Part shown: in pieces, positions 37,379 to 44,590 of the stretch
Layout of the letters: every line of letters starts with the position of its first letter
Numbering within the stretch: position 1 is the stretch's first letter
Assembly (NCBI GenBank): GCA_019695035.1
Contig: JAIBAU010000008.1
Coordinates: 1-64,000, forward strand
Reading direction: 5' to 3'
Origin: Caulobacteraceae bacterium
Lineage (GTDB): Bacteria; Pseudomonadota; Alphaproteobacteria; Caulobacterales; Caulobacteraceae
Length of the DNA stretch: 64,000 bases
Translations under genes and position numbers: made by a program
The notes under the pieces: generated by a model
Databases searched by the model: none
Seen by the model: only the letters and a program-made list of their open reading frames with translations
What the model was told of the DNA's origin: nothing

Positions 37379-38609
37379 GACGCCGGAGGTCCGCTTCCGC
37401 AATCTGCTGCCCGGCGATCCGGCGACCTATTTCCGGGCCCGCGCCGCCAACAATCCGACCTTCAATTTCGATACGGTCGCCGGCCGCTACGTGCTGCTCG
37501 CCTTCATCGGGTCCACCCATGAGGGGACGGGGCAGCGGTCGGTCGACGCCCTGGGCAAGCTGAAGGACCTGTTCGACGTCAACAAGCTGCTGGCGTTCGC
37601 CGTCAGCGTCGACCCGCGGGACGAAGACAGCGGACGGGTGCAGGCGGATCTGCCGGGTCTCAACGTCTTCTGGGACTTCAACCTGAAGGTCAGCCGGGCC
37701 TACGGGGCGGCCACCGTCGAGCCGGCGCCGGACGGGGCCGAAGCCTATCGGCCGCTGTGGTTCCTGCTCGATCCGACCCTGCGGCCACTGGCGGTGTTTC
37801 CTCCCCCTGCAGACGAGGCGGCCATCCAGCGCCTGCGCGCGGTGATCGAGGGTTTGCCGGCGCCGGAACGCCATGGCGGCATGGAGGCGCAGGCGCCGAT
37901 CCTGTTCATCCCCCGCGTTTTTGAGCCCGATCTCTGCCAGGCGCTCATCGCCCACTACCGCAAGACCGGCGGCGAACCCTCGGGCTTCATGCGCGAGATC
38001 GACGGCAAGACGACCCTGGTGCTGGACCCCAACCACAAGCGCCGCCGCGACGCCCCGGTCGACGACGAGAAGCTGATGAACCAGGCGCGCGAGCGCATCC
38101 GCCGCCGCGTCGCGCCCGAGATCAAGAAGGCCTACCAGTTCGAGGTCACGCGCATCGAGCGCGACATCGTGGCCTGCTACCTGGCCGAGGACGCGGCTCA
38201 CTTCCGGGCCCATCGCGACAACACCACCAAGGGCACGGCCCACCGGCGGTTCGCTGTCTCGATCAACCTGAACGACGACTTCGAGGGCGGCACCCTGTCG
38301 TTCCCGGAGTACTCGAACCACCAGTACAGGATCCCGCCCGGGGCGGCGGTCGTGTTCTCGTGCAACCTGCTGCACAGGGTGGTCCCGGTAACGCGAGGCG
38401 AGCGTTTCGCCTATCTGCCCTTCCTTTACGACGATGCGGCGGCGCAAGTCCGCGAAACCAACAGCCGTTACCTCGACAACGCCATCGGCGGCTATCGCGA
38501 CGTGGAGGCTGCATCCCCGCCCAAGGCGAAGCCGGCCCGGACCCGGGCGGAGAAGCCCGCGCCGAAGAAGGGGCCGCTGGCCTTCGAGGACGACGAGCCG
38601 GTGATCTAG
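37341..38609 (+). CDS. Redoxin-like / 2-oxoglutarate Fe(II) oxygenase fusion
   Basis: The product is 422 residues from ATG 37341, inside the end of bfr. Residues 15-170 form a peroxiredoxin-like fold (FRNLLPGDPATYFRARAANN, YVLLAFIGSTHEGTG) in which the peroxidatic Cys position is Ser/Thr/Gly, so thiol peroxidase activity is unlikely. Residues 190-390 form a prolyl-hydroxylase-like 2OG oxygenase: AHFRAHRDNTTKGTAHRRFA gives H-x-D, and VVFSCNLLHRVVPVTRGERF gives the distal His and Arg. A Lys/Pro tail follows. The overlap with bfr suggests coupled expression; substrate unknown. Confidence 0.85.
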   Translation: MKSKPTAPPPAAETPEVRFRNLLPGDPATYFRARAANNPTFNFDTVAGRYVLLAFIGSTHEGTGQRSVDALGKLKDLFDVNKLLAFAVSVDPRDEDSGRVQADLPGLNVFWDFNLKVSRAYGAATVEPAPDGAEAYRPLWFLLDPTLRPLAVFPPPADEAAIQRLRAVIEGLPAPERHGGMEAQAPILFIPRVFEPDLCQALIAHYRKTGGEPSGFMREIDGKTTLVLDPNHKRRRDAPVDDEKLMNQARERIRRRVAPEIKKAYQFEVTRIERDIVACYLAEDAAHFRAHRDNTTKGTAHRRFAVSINLNDDFEGGTLSFPEYSNHQYRIPPGAAVVFSCNLLHRVVPVTRGERFAYLPFLYDDAAAQVRETNSRYLDNAIGGYRDVEAASPPKAKPARTRAEKPAPKKGPLAFEDDEPVI

Positions 38610-38612
38610 GGC

Positions 38613-40625
38613 TCAGGGCGCCCCGAAGATGAAATCAGAGGCGTTAAGCACGGAGGCCAGGCCGCCGGAGAGCGTGATATGCGCGCCGTTCGGCAAGGTC
38701 ACCAGCGTGTAGGCGCCCCACGGCACGATCATCAGGTCGGAAAAATCGTCACAGCCCGTGACGCCATAGATCCGGATGTGGTCCACGCCCTTCTGGAAAT
38801 CGGTGATGTAGTCCGACCCCGAGCCGTCGGCGCTGATCACGAACTCGTCCGCGCCCATGTCGCCGGTCAGGGTGTCATTGCCCTCGCCGCCGTTTAGCCG
38901 GTCGTTCTCCCATGACCCCCACAGTTGGTCGTCGCCCTCGACGCCCCAGACCTCCACCGCCGTCCTGTCGCCGTAGAAATAGTCGCTGCCCGGCGCCAGC
39001 CAGAAGCGCTCGATGGACGAGAAGGTGTCTCCATAGGCGCTGAAGGAGGATCCGAACCTCAGCGAGATATAGACAGAATACGAACCCCGGTAGCTGACGG
39101 TGTCGAACCCGTCGCCGCCCTGATACTGGTCGGATCCCATCCAGCTTTCGTGCGCATCGAAAAAGTCGTCGCCGGCGCCGCCGATTAGAATGTCGTCGCC
39201 GTCTCCGCCGTAGAGCCGATCGCCGTCAGCGCCGCCCTCCAGTCGGTCGGCCCCGCCGCCGCCCACCAGCGAGTCCGCGCCGGCGCCCCCATAGACGAGG
39301 TCATCGCCTTCGTCGCCGAAAAGGGTGTCCGCGCCGTCGCCTCCGTTGAGGGTGTCCGTCCCGTCGCCGCCGCGCAGGACGTCGTCCCCGGCGTCACCGG
39401 CGAGGTTGTCCGAACCGCCGTAGCCAAACGCCTGGTCGGCGTCGTCTCCTCCGGACAGGGCGTCGACGCCGTCACCTCCGTAGAGGTAGTCGGCCCCGGC
39501 TCCGCCCTGGGCCGAGTTGGTTCCGGCGCCGACGTAGAGCTTGTCGTTCCCAGCGCCGCCGTCGAGCGCATCGTCGCCCGCCTCGCCCTGCAGCGTATCG
39601 GCGCCGTCGCCGCCGGCCATGCTGTCGTTGCCGTCCCCGCCCCAGAGCTGGTCGTCAAACCCGGTTCCGGTCACGCTGTCATTACCGGCGTAGGCGTAGA
39701 TCCGCATGCCCGCCGCGACGCCCGAGAGATCGACCGCGTCACCGAAGGACGACAGCAACAAGCGCTCGATCCCCAAGAAGGTGTCGCCGGCGATGTCACC
39801 GCTGGAGCCCCGGCTGCCCAGGATCAGCGCGCCTGCGGCCGCCCTGTAGTCGACCGTGTCGAAACCGAGCCCGCCCACCATCGTGTCCGCGCCGTCGGAC
39901 CCGACAAAGGTGTCGTCGCCATCCCCGCCGTCGGAATAGTCGTCGCCCGCGCCGCCTTCCAGCCGGTCCGCGTCCCCGCCGCCATAGAGGAAGTCATTAC
40001 CCAGGCCGCCGACCAGTCGGTCCGCGCCGCCCTCGCCCGAAAGCTGGTCGTCGCCGTCGCCGCCGTCCAGCAGGTCCACACCTGCGCCGCCGCTCGCCGT
40101 ATCCGAGCCGGCCTCGCCATAGAGCTTGTCGTCGCCGCCGGATCCCGACAGCGCATCCGCGTCGTCCCCGCCGAACAGCAGGTCGGCCATCTCGGCCCCC
40201 TGAAGCGTGTCGGCGCCGCCGTAGCCGTAGAGCGTGTAGGCCTGTCCAAGCCCCTCCACCCCGGCGAAGGCGTCGCCGAACGCGCTGAGCAGATAGCGTT
40301 CGATGTTGATGAAGCTGTCGCCGGCCGCATCGCCCGAGGCACCGGCGCCGCCGGCGATGGTCACAAACCCGGCCGAACCCCGGAAATCCATCGTGTCGAA
40401 GCCGGCGCCGCCGTCCATCTGATCGCCGCCGCTTCCGCTCACGAAAGTGTCGTTGCCGTCGCCCCCGAACAGGATGTCGTCGCCGCCGTCGCCGAAGATC
40501 CGATCCGCGCCCGCGCCCCCGTCGATGACGTCGTTTCCATCGCCGCCGTTGATGGTGTCGTCGCCGCTGTTGTCGACGCCGTTAGGCCAAACGTCGTTCC
40601 CAGCCAGAAGCTTGATCTTCGCCAT
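38613..40625 (-). CDS. RTX calcium-binding repeat protein
   Basis: The 670-residue protein consists almost wholly of GGxGxDxxx nonapeptides (for example GGDGNDVIDGGAGADRIFGD), which bind Ca2+ in parallel beta-rolls after type I secretion. No catalytic domain is visible. Three non-RTX modules punctuate the rolls, each with 'FDTxxYRGs...GDxFxxIERxxL': GDSFINIERYLLSAFGD, GDTFLGIERLLLSSFGD and YGDTFSSIERFWLAPGSD. The C-terminal part (YITDFQKGVDHIRIYGV, then a hydrophobic end) is a typical type I secretion signal. No HlyB/HlyD/TolC genes are adjacent. Likely extracellular structural or adhesive protein. Confidence 0.88.
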   Translation of the reverse strand: MAKIKLLAGNDVWPNGVDNSGDDTINGGDGNDVIDGGAGADRIFGDGGDDILFGGDGNDTFVSGSGGDQMDGGAGFDTMDFRGSAGFVTIAGGAGASGDAAGDSFINIERYLLSAFGDAFAGVEGLGQAYTLYGYGGADTLQGAEMADLLFGGDDADALSGSGGDDKLYGEAGSDTASGGAGVDLLDGGDGDDQLSGEGGADRLVGGLGNDFLYGGGDADRLEGGAGDDYSDGGDGDDTFVGSDGADTMVGGLGFDTVDYRAAAGALILGSRGSSGDIAGDTFLGIERLLLSSFGDAVDLSGVAAGMRIYAYAGNDSVTGTGFDDQLWGGDGNDSMAGGDGADTLQGEAGDDALDGGAGNDKLYVGAGTNSAQGGAGADYLYGGDGVDALSGGDDADQAFGYGGSDNLAGDAGDDVLRGGDGTDTLNGGDGADTLFGDEGDDLVYGGAGADSLVGGGGADRLEGGADGDRLYGGDGDDILIGGAGDDFFDAHESWMGSDQYQGGDGFDTVSYRGSYSVYISLRFGSSFSAYGDTFSSIERFWLAPGSDYFYGDRTAVEVWGVEGDDQLWGSWENDRLNGGEGNDTLTGDMGADEFVISADGSGSDYITDFQKGVDHIRIYGVTGCDDFSDLMIVPWGAYTLVTLPNGAHITLSGGLASVLNASDFIFGAP

Positions 40626-40864
40626 GGATGCCCCCCCGGTCGCAGATCGATTGGCTCGATCTTGCCTTCGTTTCCGGCAACAACAGAGTTATCAAACAGG
40701 GTTGTCAAGGCGGCAGGCGCGCCGGCGGCGGCGTGAAACCACGGGCGCCCGGGGCGACAAGCGACAGGACGATCGTTCGGGGATGTCGGTCCGCGAAACG
40801 CGTTAAACGCGCATCTTTTTCCGCTGCGATTTTTCCGGTTATGCTGGCGCAGCGGGAGGACGCC

Positions 40865-41152
40865 ATGGCGAGCTTGATCGGTTCGATTATCGGCGCGACG
40901 GTGGCCATGTGGCTGCTCAGCCGGCTGGTCCTGTGGCTGCTGAAGGCCATGGGCGACACCCCCCGCAGGATCATCCTGGCCCACCTGGTCAGCCTGAGCG
41001 TCGCGACCGTGGCGGCCGGGTTCGGCCGCTCCGACGGCTCCGGGCCGGACTTCCTGGGGGCGCTGGCGATCTACGGCGGCCCGGCGCTCCTGTGGCTGGT
41101 GGTGGACCTGCTGGCGCTCAAGCGGCGCACGGCGAAGGCGGGCGGGGAGTAG
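40865..41152 (+). CDS. Small integral membrane protein, 95 aa
   Basis: ATG 40865 is preceded by GGGAGG at good spacing; the longer frame upstream is not used. Three hydrophobic segments: SLIGSIIGATVAMWLLSRLV, IILAHLVSLSVATVAAGFG and ALAIYGGPALLWLVVDLLAL, with a basic C-terminus (KRRTAKAGGE). The composition is high-GC, so it belongs to the host chromosome and marks the left edge of the AT-rich accessory region starting at 41160. Function unknown. Confidence 0.7.
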   Translation: MASLIGSIIGATVAMWLLSRLVLWLLKAMGDTPRRIILAHLVSLSVATVAAGFGRSDGSGPDFLGALAIYGGPALLWLVVDLLALKRRTAKAGGE

Positions 41153-41160
41153 GGTGGGCA

Positions 41161-41229
41161 GGAATGGGCGCACTTGTTATTGGATAACGGCAATACCGAA
41201 TAGCAATAATGAGTGTGTGTCCCCCTTCC
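41161..41229. repeat. Palindromic element copy A (left arm decayed)
   Basis: It aligns with copies B and C along GTTATTG..ATAACGG.AATA.CGAATA.CAATAATGAGTGTGTGTCCCCC (given in parts), with the right arm AGTGTGTGTCCCCC intact. The left arm is eroded to TGGGCGCACT. It sits 8 bases after the small membrane gene and 19 bases before the first AT-rich gene. Confidence 0.85.
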
Positions 41230-41248
41230 GTAGAGTACTGATGGGAGA

Positions 41249-41563
41249 ATGAACTTGGCAACCGCGGAGAGTTTAGCAGCTGCTCTACTTGATAAAGACG
41301 AGTCACTCGGAACCAGAGACGACGCCGCGATGGATCTTTCTGAGTATGATGACGCCGTGGCCTTACAAGCCTTAATTCAAATTGCCCAGGATCCCAACGA
41401 GGATGAAATGCTTCATTCGTCTGCTGGCGAATCGATTGGTCAAATTTGGCATCGCAAAGGCGAGTTTAACGATGCTCTATTCGATTCGTTCACCCGGATT
41501 TCTCGCAAGGAGGTCGCGGCGGCGATGGGGTTCAAGGAGAAGCTGGCTCATCGGTTGCGCTAG
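41249..41563 (+). CDS. AT-rich orphan gene, 104-aa helical protein (HEAT-like)
   Basis: The product is acidic and helical: SLAAALLDKDESLGTRDDAA, then YDDAVALQALIQIAQDPNED and SAGESIGQIWHRKGEFNDAL. The repeated paired helices resemble a short HEAT-type repeat protein. The base composition is far more AT-rich than the surroundings, and codon use includes TTA, AGA and CAA rarely seen elsewhere here. It lies between palindromic copies A and B. The start ATG has GGGAGA immediately before it, a poor spacing. HEAT-like small proteins are common as toxin immunity proteins, but that role is only inferred. Confidence 0.65.
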   Translation: MNLATAESLAAALLDKDESLGTRDDAAMDLSEYDDAVALQALIQIAQDPNEDEMLHSSAGESIGQIWHRKGEFNDALFDSFTRISRKEVAAAMGFKEKLAHRLR

Positions 41564-41579
41564 CGCTGTCAGGTTAAGG

Positions 41580-41653
41580 AAAATGGGGACACACACTCTT
41601 TATTGAATAACGGAAATATCGAATAACAATAATGAGTGTGTGTCCCCCTTTCT
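41580..41653. repeat. Palindromic element copy B
   Basis: A 74-bp element: AAAATGGGGACACACACTC at the left end and GAGTGTGTGTCCCCCTTTCT at the right. The arms pair over 21 bp with one mismatch (extending to TTATTG/CAATAA); a 21-base AT-rich loop contains two GAATAAC copies. It differs from copy C at only four positions. It begins 17 bases after the stop of the preceding gene. Confidence 0.92.
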
Positions 41654-41740
41654 GCCGGCGATGTCCGCAGCCAGAACTGGTGCAAAAGCCCCAAAACTCT
41701 GTGATGCTAGTGATGCGTCACTCGTTCGAGAATTGGCCCC

Positions 41741-42217
41741 ATGCGGTACATTGAAAATATTACAATGGACAGAGAGTTAATTGAACTGAATGCCGACGAA
41801 GCGCGCGAGGTGTTGCGTGCCTACTTGGAATTGGAGCGGCGGGTTTTTGCGGAACTTGAGATTGACGAGATTGATTTAGATTTTTCGAAGGCATCGGTAA
41901 TTCAAGCAATTCGATATGTCGCGATAAACGAATTCGGAAAGATTTCTGAGTTTGATATGAATAGATGGTTCGCAAAGCTCGGGTTCTATTTCGGCGAATC
42001 GCTATGCCGATCGGCGCAAGGGCTGAGATGGGATATTGGGAACTCCGAAACTCCTTTTGCGAATCATCCAGTTATTGCTGGCTTCGACTCCGGAGAAGAA
42101 GCTGCTGTAATAACGATATGCAGAAACATCCTGTTGGCTACGGTGAGGGATGGTGCGCGTTCGGGCAGAATCCTTGACGCCGTTGAATACTGGTTTTCAT
42201 TGGATTCTATTCATTAG
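41741..42217 (+). CDS. AT-rich orphan gene, 158 aa (immunity-like)
   Basis: ATG 41741; ATG 41765 (MDRELIELNADEAREVLRAY) is an alternative start. The soluble acidic protein has an N-terminal helical half and a C-terminal half with WFAKLGFYFGESLCRSAQGL, RWDIGNSETPFANHPVIAGF and a following VITICRNILLA. The pattern 'YxGExL...G.xWxxG......NxPVIxGF' is of the kind seen in immunity proteins of polymorphic toxin systems, but I cannot name the family. Base composition is foreign. It lies between palindromic copies B and C, which begins 9 bases after its stop. Confidence 0.65.
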   Translation: MRYIENITMDRELIELNADEAREVLRAYLELERRVFAELEIDEIDLDFSKASVIQAIRYVAINEFGKISEFDMNRWFAKLGFYFGESLCRSAQGLRWDIGNSETPFANHPVIAGFDSGEEAAVITICRNILLATVRDGARSGRILDAVEYWFSLDSIH

Positions 42218-42226
42218 AGAGACGGG

Positions 42227-42300
42227 AAAATGGGGACACACACTATTTATTGAATAACCGTAATATCGAATAACAATAATGAGCGTGTGTCCCCCTTTCT
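42227..42300. repeat. Palindromic element copy C
   Basis: A 74-bp element nearly identical to copy B (four differences). Left end AAAATGGGGACACACACT, right end GAGCGTGTGTCCCCCTTTCT; the single T-to-C change in the right arm breaks one pair. The ATG at its right end (42279) supplies the start and first residues of the downstream gene fragment. Confidence 0.92.
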
Positions 42301-42467
42301 TTGATTGGAATATCGAACAACTCGGGAAGATTGGTGATGAAGCGGTGGCCCGCAAGGTCCCCGGCGCTCGCCGTTTGGTGGGCCTCGTCGAAAGATTGAC
42401 TGGCCTATCTACACAGGCGCGCGGTACATTCGCCGATCTGCAAAGATACTGTGTGGTTCGCCGCTAG
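42279..42467 (+). pseudogene. Gene fragment joined to palindromic copy C, 62 codons
   Basis: The first eight codons (MSVCPPFF) come from the repeat itself; the rest, DWNIEQLGKIGDEAVARKVP, then ARRLVGLVERLTGLSTQARG and a final YCVVRR, look like the C-terminal helices of a larger protein whose 5' part is missing. The most likely reading is a 5'-truncated gene left at a repeat boundary. If translated, it would be coupled to the membrane gene 12 bases downstream. The family is not recognised. Confidence 0.5.
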
Positions 42468-42479
42468 GAGGGAGCCGAA

Positions 42480-42845
42480 TTGCCGGACTCGAAGCGATTG
42501 ATATACGGAGCCATCATTTTAGCGGGCGCACTGACATTTGCTTGCTGGCCTACTCAGGTTGGCCGGACTATCGGCTTAGCTCTCATGTCTGTGGGGGGGT
42601 GGGCAGTCGCACTCGGAGGTGGAAACCGTTTCACCCGAGAGGGCGTGGGTCCAGGCAAGTTCAGATGGCCAAATTGGCGAACACTCGTTGGATTTGTTCT
42701 GGCCGGCGGAACCCTGATTAGCTTTACATTGCTTTTCGCGACAGACCATTCTTCGCCATACGCGCTGAAGTTTGTCTATCTGAGCGCGGTATTAGGTCTG
42801 GTACTGTTGGTATATCTTGCTGTCGTCCTCTTTCCCGGGCGCTAA
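42480..42845 (+). CDS. AT-rich orphan membrane protein, 121 aa
   Basis: TTG 42480 has AGGAGGG seven bases upstream, within the end of the previous fragment. Four hydrophobic segments: LIYGAIILAGALTFACW, TIGLALMSVGGWAVALGGG, TLVGFVLAGGTLISFTLLFA and FVYLSAVLGLVLLVYLAVVL, with a polar loop (NRFTREGVGPGKFRWPNW). Composition is foreign to the chromosome. It may be a membrane immunity or accessory protein of the truncated upstream gene; no family recognised. Confidence 0.6.
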   Translation: MPDSKRLIYGAIILAGALTFACWPTQVGRTIGLALMSVGGWAVALGGGNRFTREGVGPGKFRWPNWRTLVGFVLAGGTLISFTLLFATDHSSPYALKFVYLSAVLGLVLLVYLAVVLFPGR

Positions 42846-42854
42846 ATTCCGATG

Positions 42855-42875
42855 CTGTCCCTTCTCAAAACCTCA
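42855..42875 (-). mobile_element. IS right-end remnant 1
   Basis: The minus strand reads TGAGGTTTTGAGAAGGGACAG, differing at two positions from the end beside the transposase remnant (43012-43032). It has the same orientation but no transposase next to it, so the rest of that copy has been deleted. Confidence 0.6.
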
Positions 42876-42960
42876 CTTCGACGGATTCCGTCAGCATTGT
42901 CAGGTTGACCGCCACGACCCAAGCGCCCGCCCAAGCACAGTCACCTTCAGCCGGCGACAG

Positions 42961-42980
42961 CTATCCCTTCCTAAAACTTC
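42961..42980 (-). mobile_element. IS right-end remnant 2 (diverged)
   Basis: The minus strand reads GAAGTTTTAGGAAGGGATAG, a more diverged copy of the same end, again in the same orientation. Between remnants 1 and 2 lie about 85 bases without a gene. Confidence 0.45.
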
Positions 42981-43011
42981 GTACACTACATTGTCGAACA
43001 TGAGTATTTGA

Positions 43012-43032
43012 CTGTCCCTTCCGAAAACCTCA
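43012..43032 (-). mobile_element. IS right end beside the transposase remnant
   Basis: The minus strand reads TGAGGTTTTCGGAAGGGACAG. It starts with the stop codon of the transposase remnant, where right terminal inverted repeats of IS3/IS481-type elements usually lie. Confidence 0.65.
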
Positions 43033-43490
43033 TTTCATCGGCTCGCGCCCATATCGGTGGTGCAACCCACCCAGGATCGGTCGCGAACTGACCGGTCCCA
43101 CCGCCTCGACCGCGCGTGAATTCGGCGCGTCCTTGCTCAAGGCCAGGTGCGTCCGGTCGTTGGTGTAGTAGTCGGCATAGGCCCGCAGCACCTTCCGCAG
43201 GTGAGGGATGCTCCAGATGATGTGGTGATCCAGGCATTCGCGCCGGATCGAACCAATCAGCCGCTCGACCCAACCGTTCTGCCACGGCGACCTCGGCGGC
43301 CAGGTGGGCTTGTCGCGGATGCCCATCGCCCGCATCCGGCGCCGGAACTTCAGGCCATAGGCGCCGTCGTTGTCGCGGACCAGGAATGCCGGCGCCTCAT
43401 CCCATGGGAATGCTTCGGTGATTGCCCGGGCCAGCCACTCAGCGGTCGGCTGGTCGGTGGCCTCGACGTGCAGGATCCTCCGGCGACCAG
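43030..43490 (-). pseudogene. 5'-truncated DDE integrase-core transposase
   Basis: The remaining product starts at RRRILHVEATDQPTAEWLAR and keeps the second and third catalytic acids: LVRDNDGAYGLKF and SPWQNGWVERLIGSIRRECL (Glu), then a tail with RTHLALSKDAP and PILGGLHHRYGR. This is the rve core found in IS3/IS481-type transposases. The N-terminal part, including the DNA-binding domain and first Asp, is absent: palindromic copy D begins exactly where it should continue. An open frame runs on through copy D but is not transposase. Confidence 0.85.
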
Positions 43491-43574
43491 AAAATGGGGA
43501 CACACACTCTCCAGTCGCGGCGCTGGCCTTCCTGGCCTCAACGCCAGGAGAGTGTGTGTCCCCAGTTTCCGCAC
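43491..43574. repeat. Palindromic element copy D (GC-rich core)
   Basis: It shares the AAAATGGGGACACACACTC end with copies B and C. The perfect 17-bp arms are 43496-43512 and 43547-43563 (GGGGACACACACTCTCC with its complement). The core is different and GC-rich, with a nested stem (GGCG..GGCC..GGCC..CGCC). It abuts the truncated transposase. Confidence 0.9.
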
Positions 43575-43659
43575 CCGCCGCCCCCGCTTGACCCACCGCC
43601 CCGGATCAACGGACTCTTCCGGGACGGTCTTTGACATCGACGGCGTGAGGGGATCCCGG

Positions 43660-43910
43660 CCGCGCAAGATTTTACCCGGCGAGGCGGGCGGCGCTGTTTT
43701 CGGTAACAGCGGAATAACAGCGGAATAACAGGGGAATTGGGCGGGCTGCCCGGGCGGGGGCCGCGCAATATTTTGCCCCGGCGGCCTCGCCGGACCTGTT
43801 TTCGATAACAGGGAATAACAGGGAAATATCAGGGAAATCGTCCGGGCGGCCCAGGCCCGCGCCGCGCAAGATCCTGCCCCGTCCCGGCGGCCTGGGCCGC
43901 GGCGGGTCCG
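43660..43910. repeat. 101-bp direct repeat array, about 2.5 copies
   Basis: Copies start at 43660 (CCGCGCAAGATTTT), 43761 (CCGCGCAATATTTT) and 43862 (CCGCGCAAGATCCT), exactly 101 bases apart. Copies 1 and 2 hold a hairpin, GCTGTT-ttcggt-AACAGC and CCTGTT-ttcgat-AACAGG, followed by GGAATAACAG units. The changed base pair (G-C to C-G) keeps the stem. The array fills most of the gap between copy D and efp. Confidence 0.75.
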
Positions 43911-44019
43911 CCCCCGGGCCCGGGCGGCGCCCGCCTCCCTTGCCAGCGAAGGGCGCGGGCTATAGGTATCGCGCCCGCATTTCCGCGCCCGTTTTCCAAG
44001 ACATTCCCAAAGACATCCA

Positions 44020-44589
44020 ATGCCCAAGATCAACGCCAACGCCATCAAGCCTGGCATGGTTCTCCAGTACGAGGGCGGCCTCTGGTCCGTCGTCAAGACC
44101 GAGCACGTGAAGCCGGGCAAGGGCGGCGCCTTCGCCCAGGTCGAGATGAAGAACCTGATCACCGGCACCAAGCTGAACCAGCGGTTCCGCTCGGAAGACG
44201 GCGTCGAGCGCATCACGCTGGAGCAGAAGGACTTCTCCTTCCTGTACGAGCAGGGCGACGCGCTGGTGTTCATGGACCAGGAGACCTACGAGCAGATCGA
44301 ACTGCAAAAGGAATGGGTCGGCGACGACCGCATCCCCTACCTGCAGGACGGCATGGTCGTGGTGATCGAGTTCCACGAGGAGCGCCCGATCGGCATGAGC
44401 CTGCCCGACCAGGTCGTGCTGGAAGTCGCCGAGACCGAGCCCACCGTGAAGGGGCAGACCGCCTCCTCCTCCTACAAGCCGGCCAAGGCGTCGAACGGCA
44501 TCCGCGTGATGATCCCGCCGTACATGAGCGCCGGCGAGCGCATCGTGGTCGACACCGCCACCGGCGAATACGTCCGTCGCGCCGACTAA
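44020..44589 (+). CDS. efp: Elongation factor P
   Basis: The product is 189 residues, full length. The modified Lys is K34 in [22 protein letters not shown]-like, OB1 and OB2 domains follow, and the end ..[18 protein letters not shown] carries the family signature region. EF-P relieves ribosome stalling at polyproline. suhB follows after one base. The upstream 101-bp repeat array and GC-rich inverted sequences lie within its likely leader. Confidence 0.96.
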   Translation: MPKINANAIKPGMVLQYEGGLWSVVKTEHVKPGKGGAFAQVEMKNLITGTKLNQRFRSEDGVERITLEQKDFSFLYEQGDALVFMDQETYEQIELQKEWVGDDRIPYLQDGMVVVIEFHEERPIGMSLPDQVVLEVAETEPTVKGQTASSSYKPAKASNGIRVMIPPYMSAGERIVVDTATGEYVRRAD

Positions 44590-44590
44590 G

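Noticed and set aside
41161..43574. CRISPR array or integron attC sites
   Set aside because: The repeats are 69-84 bp at irregular spacings with genes between them and no cas genes. They lack the attC core RYYYAAC/GTTRRRY, and no integrase is present.
43030..43596. Intact 188-aa transposase
   Set aside because: The first 35 or so codons are translated from palindromic element D and its flank; the homologous part starts only at about 43490, and the DNA-binding half is missing.
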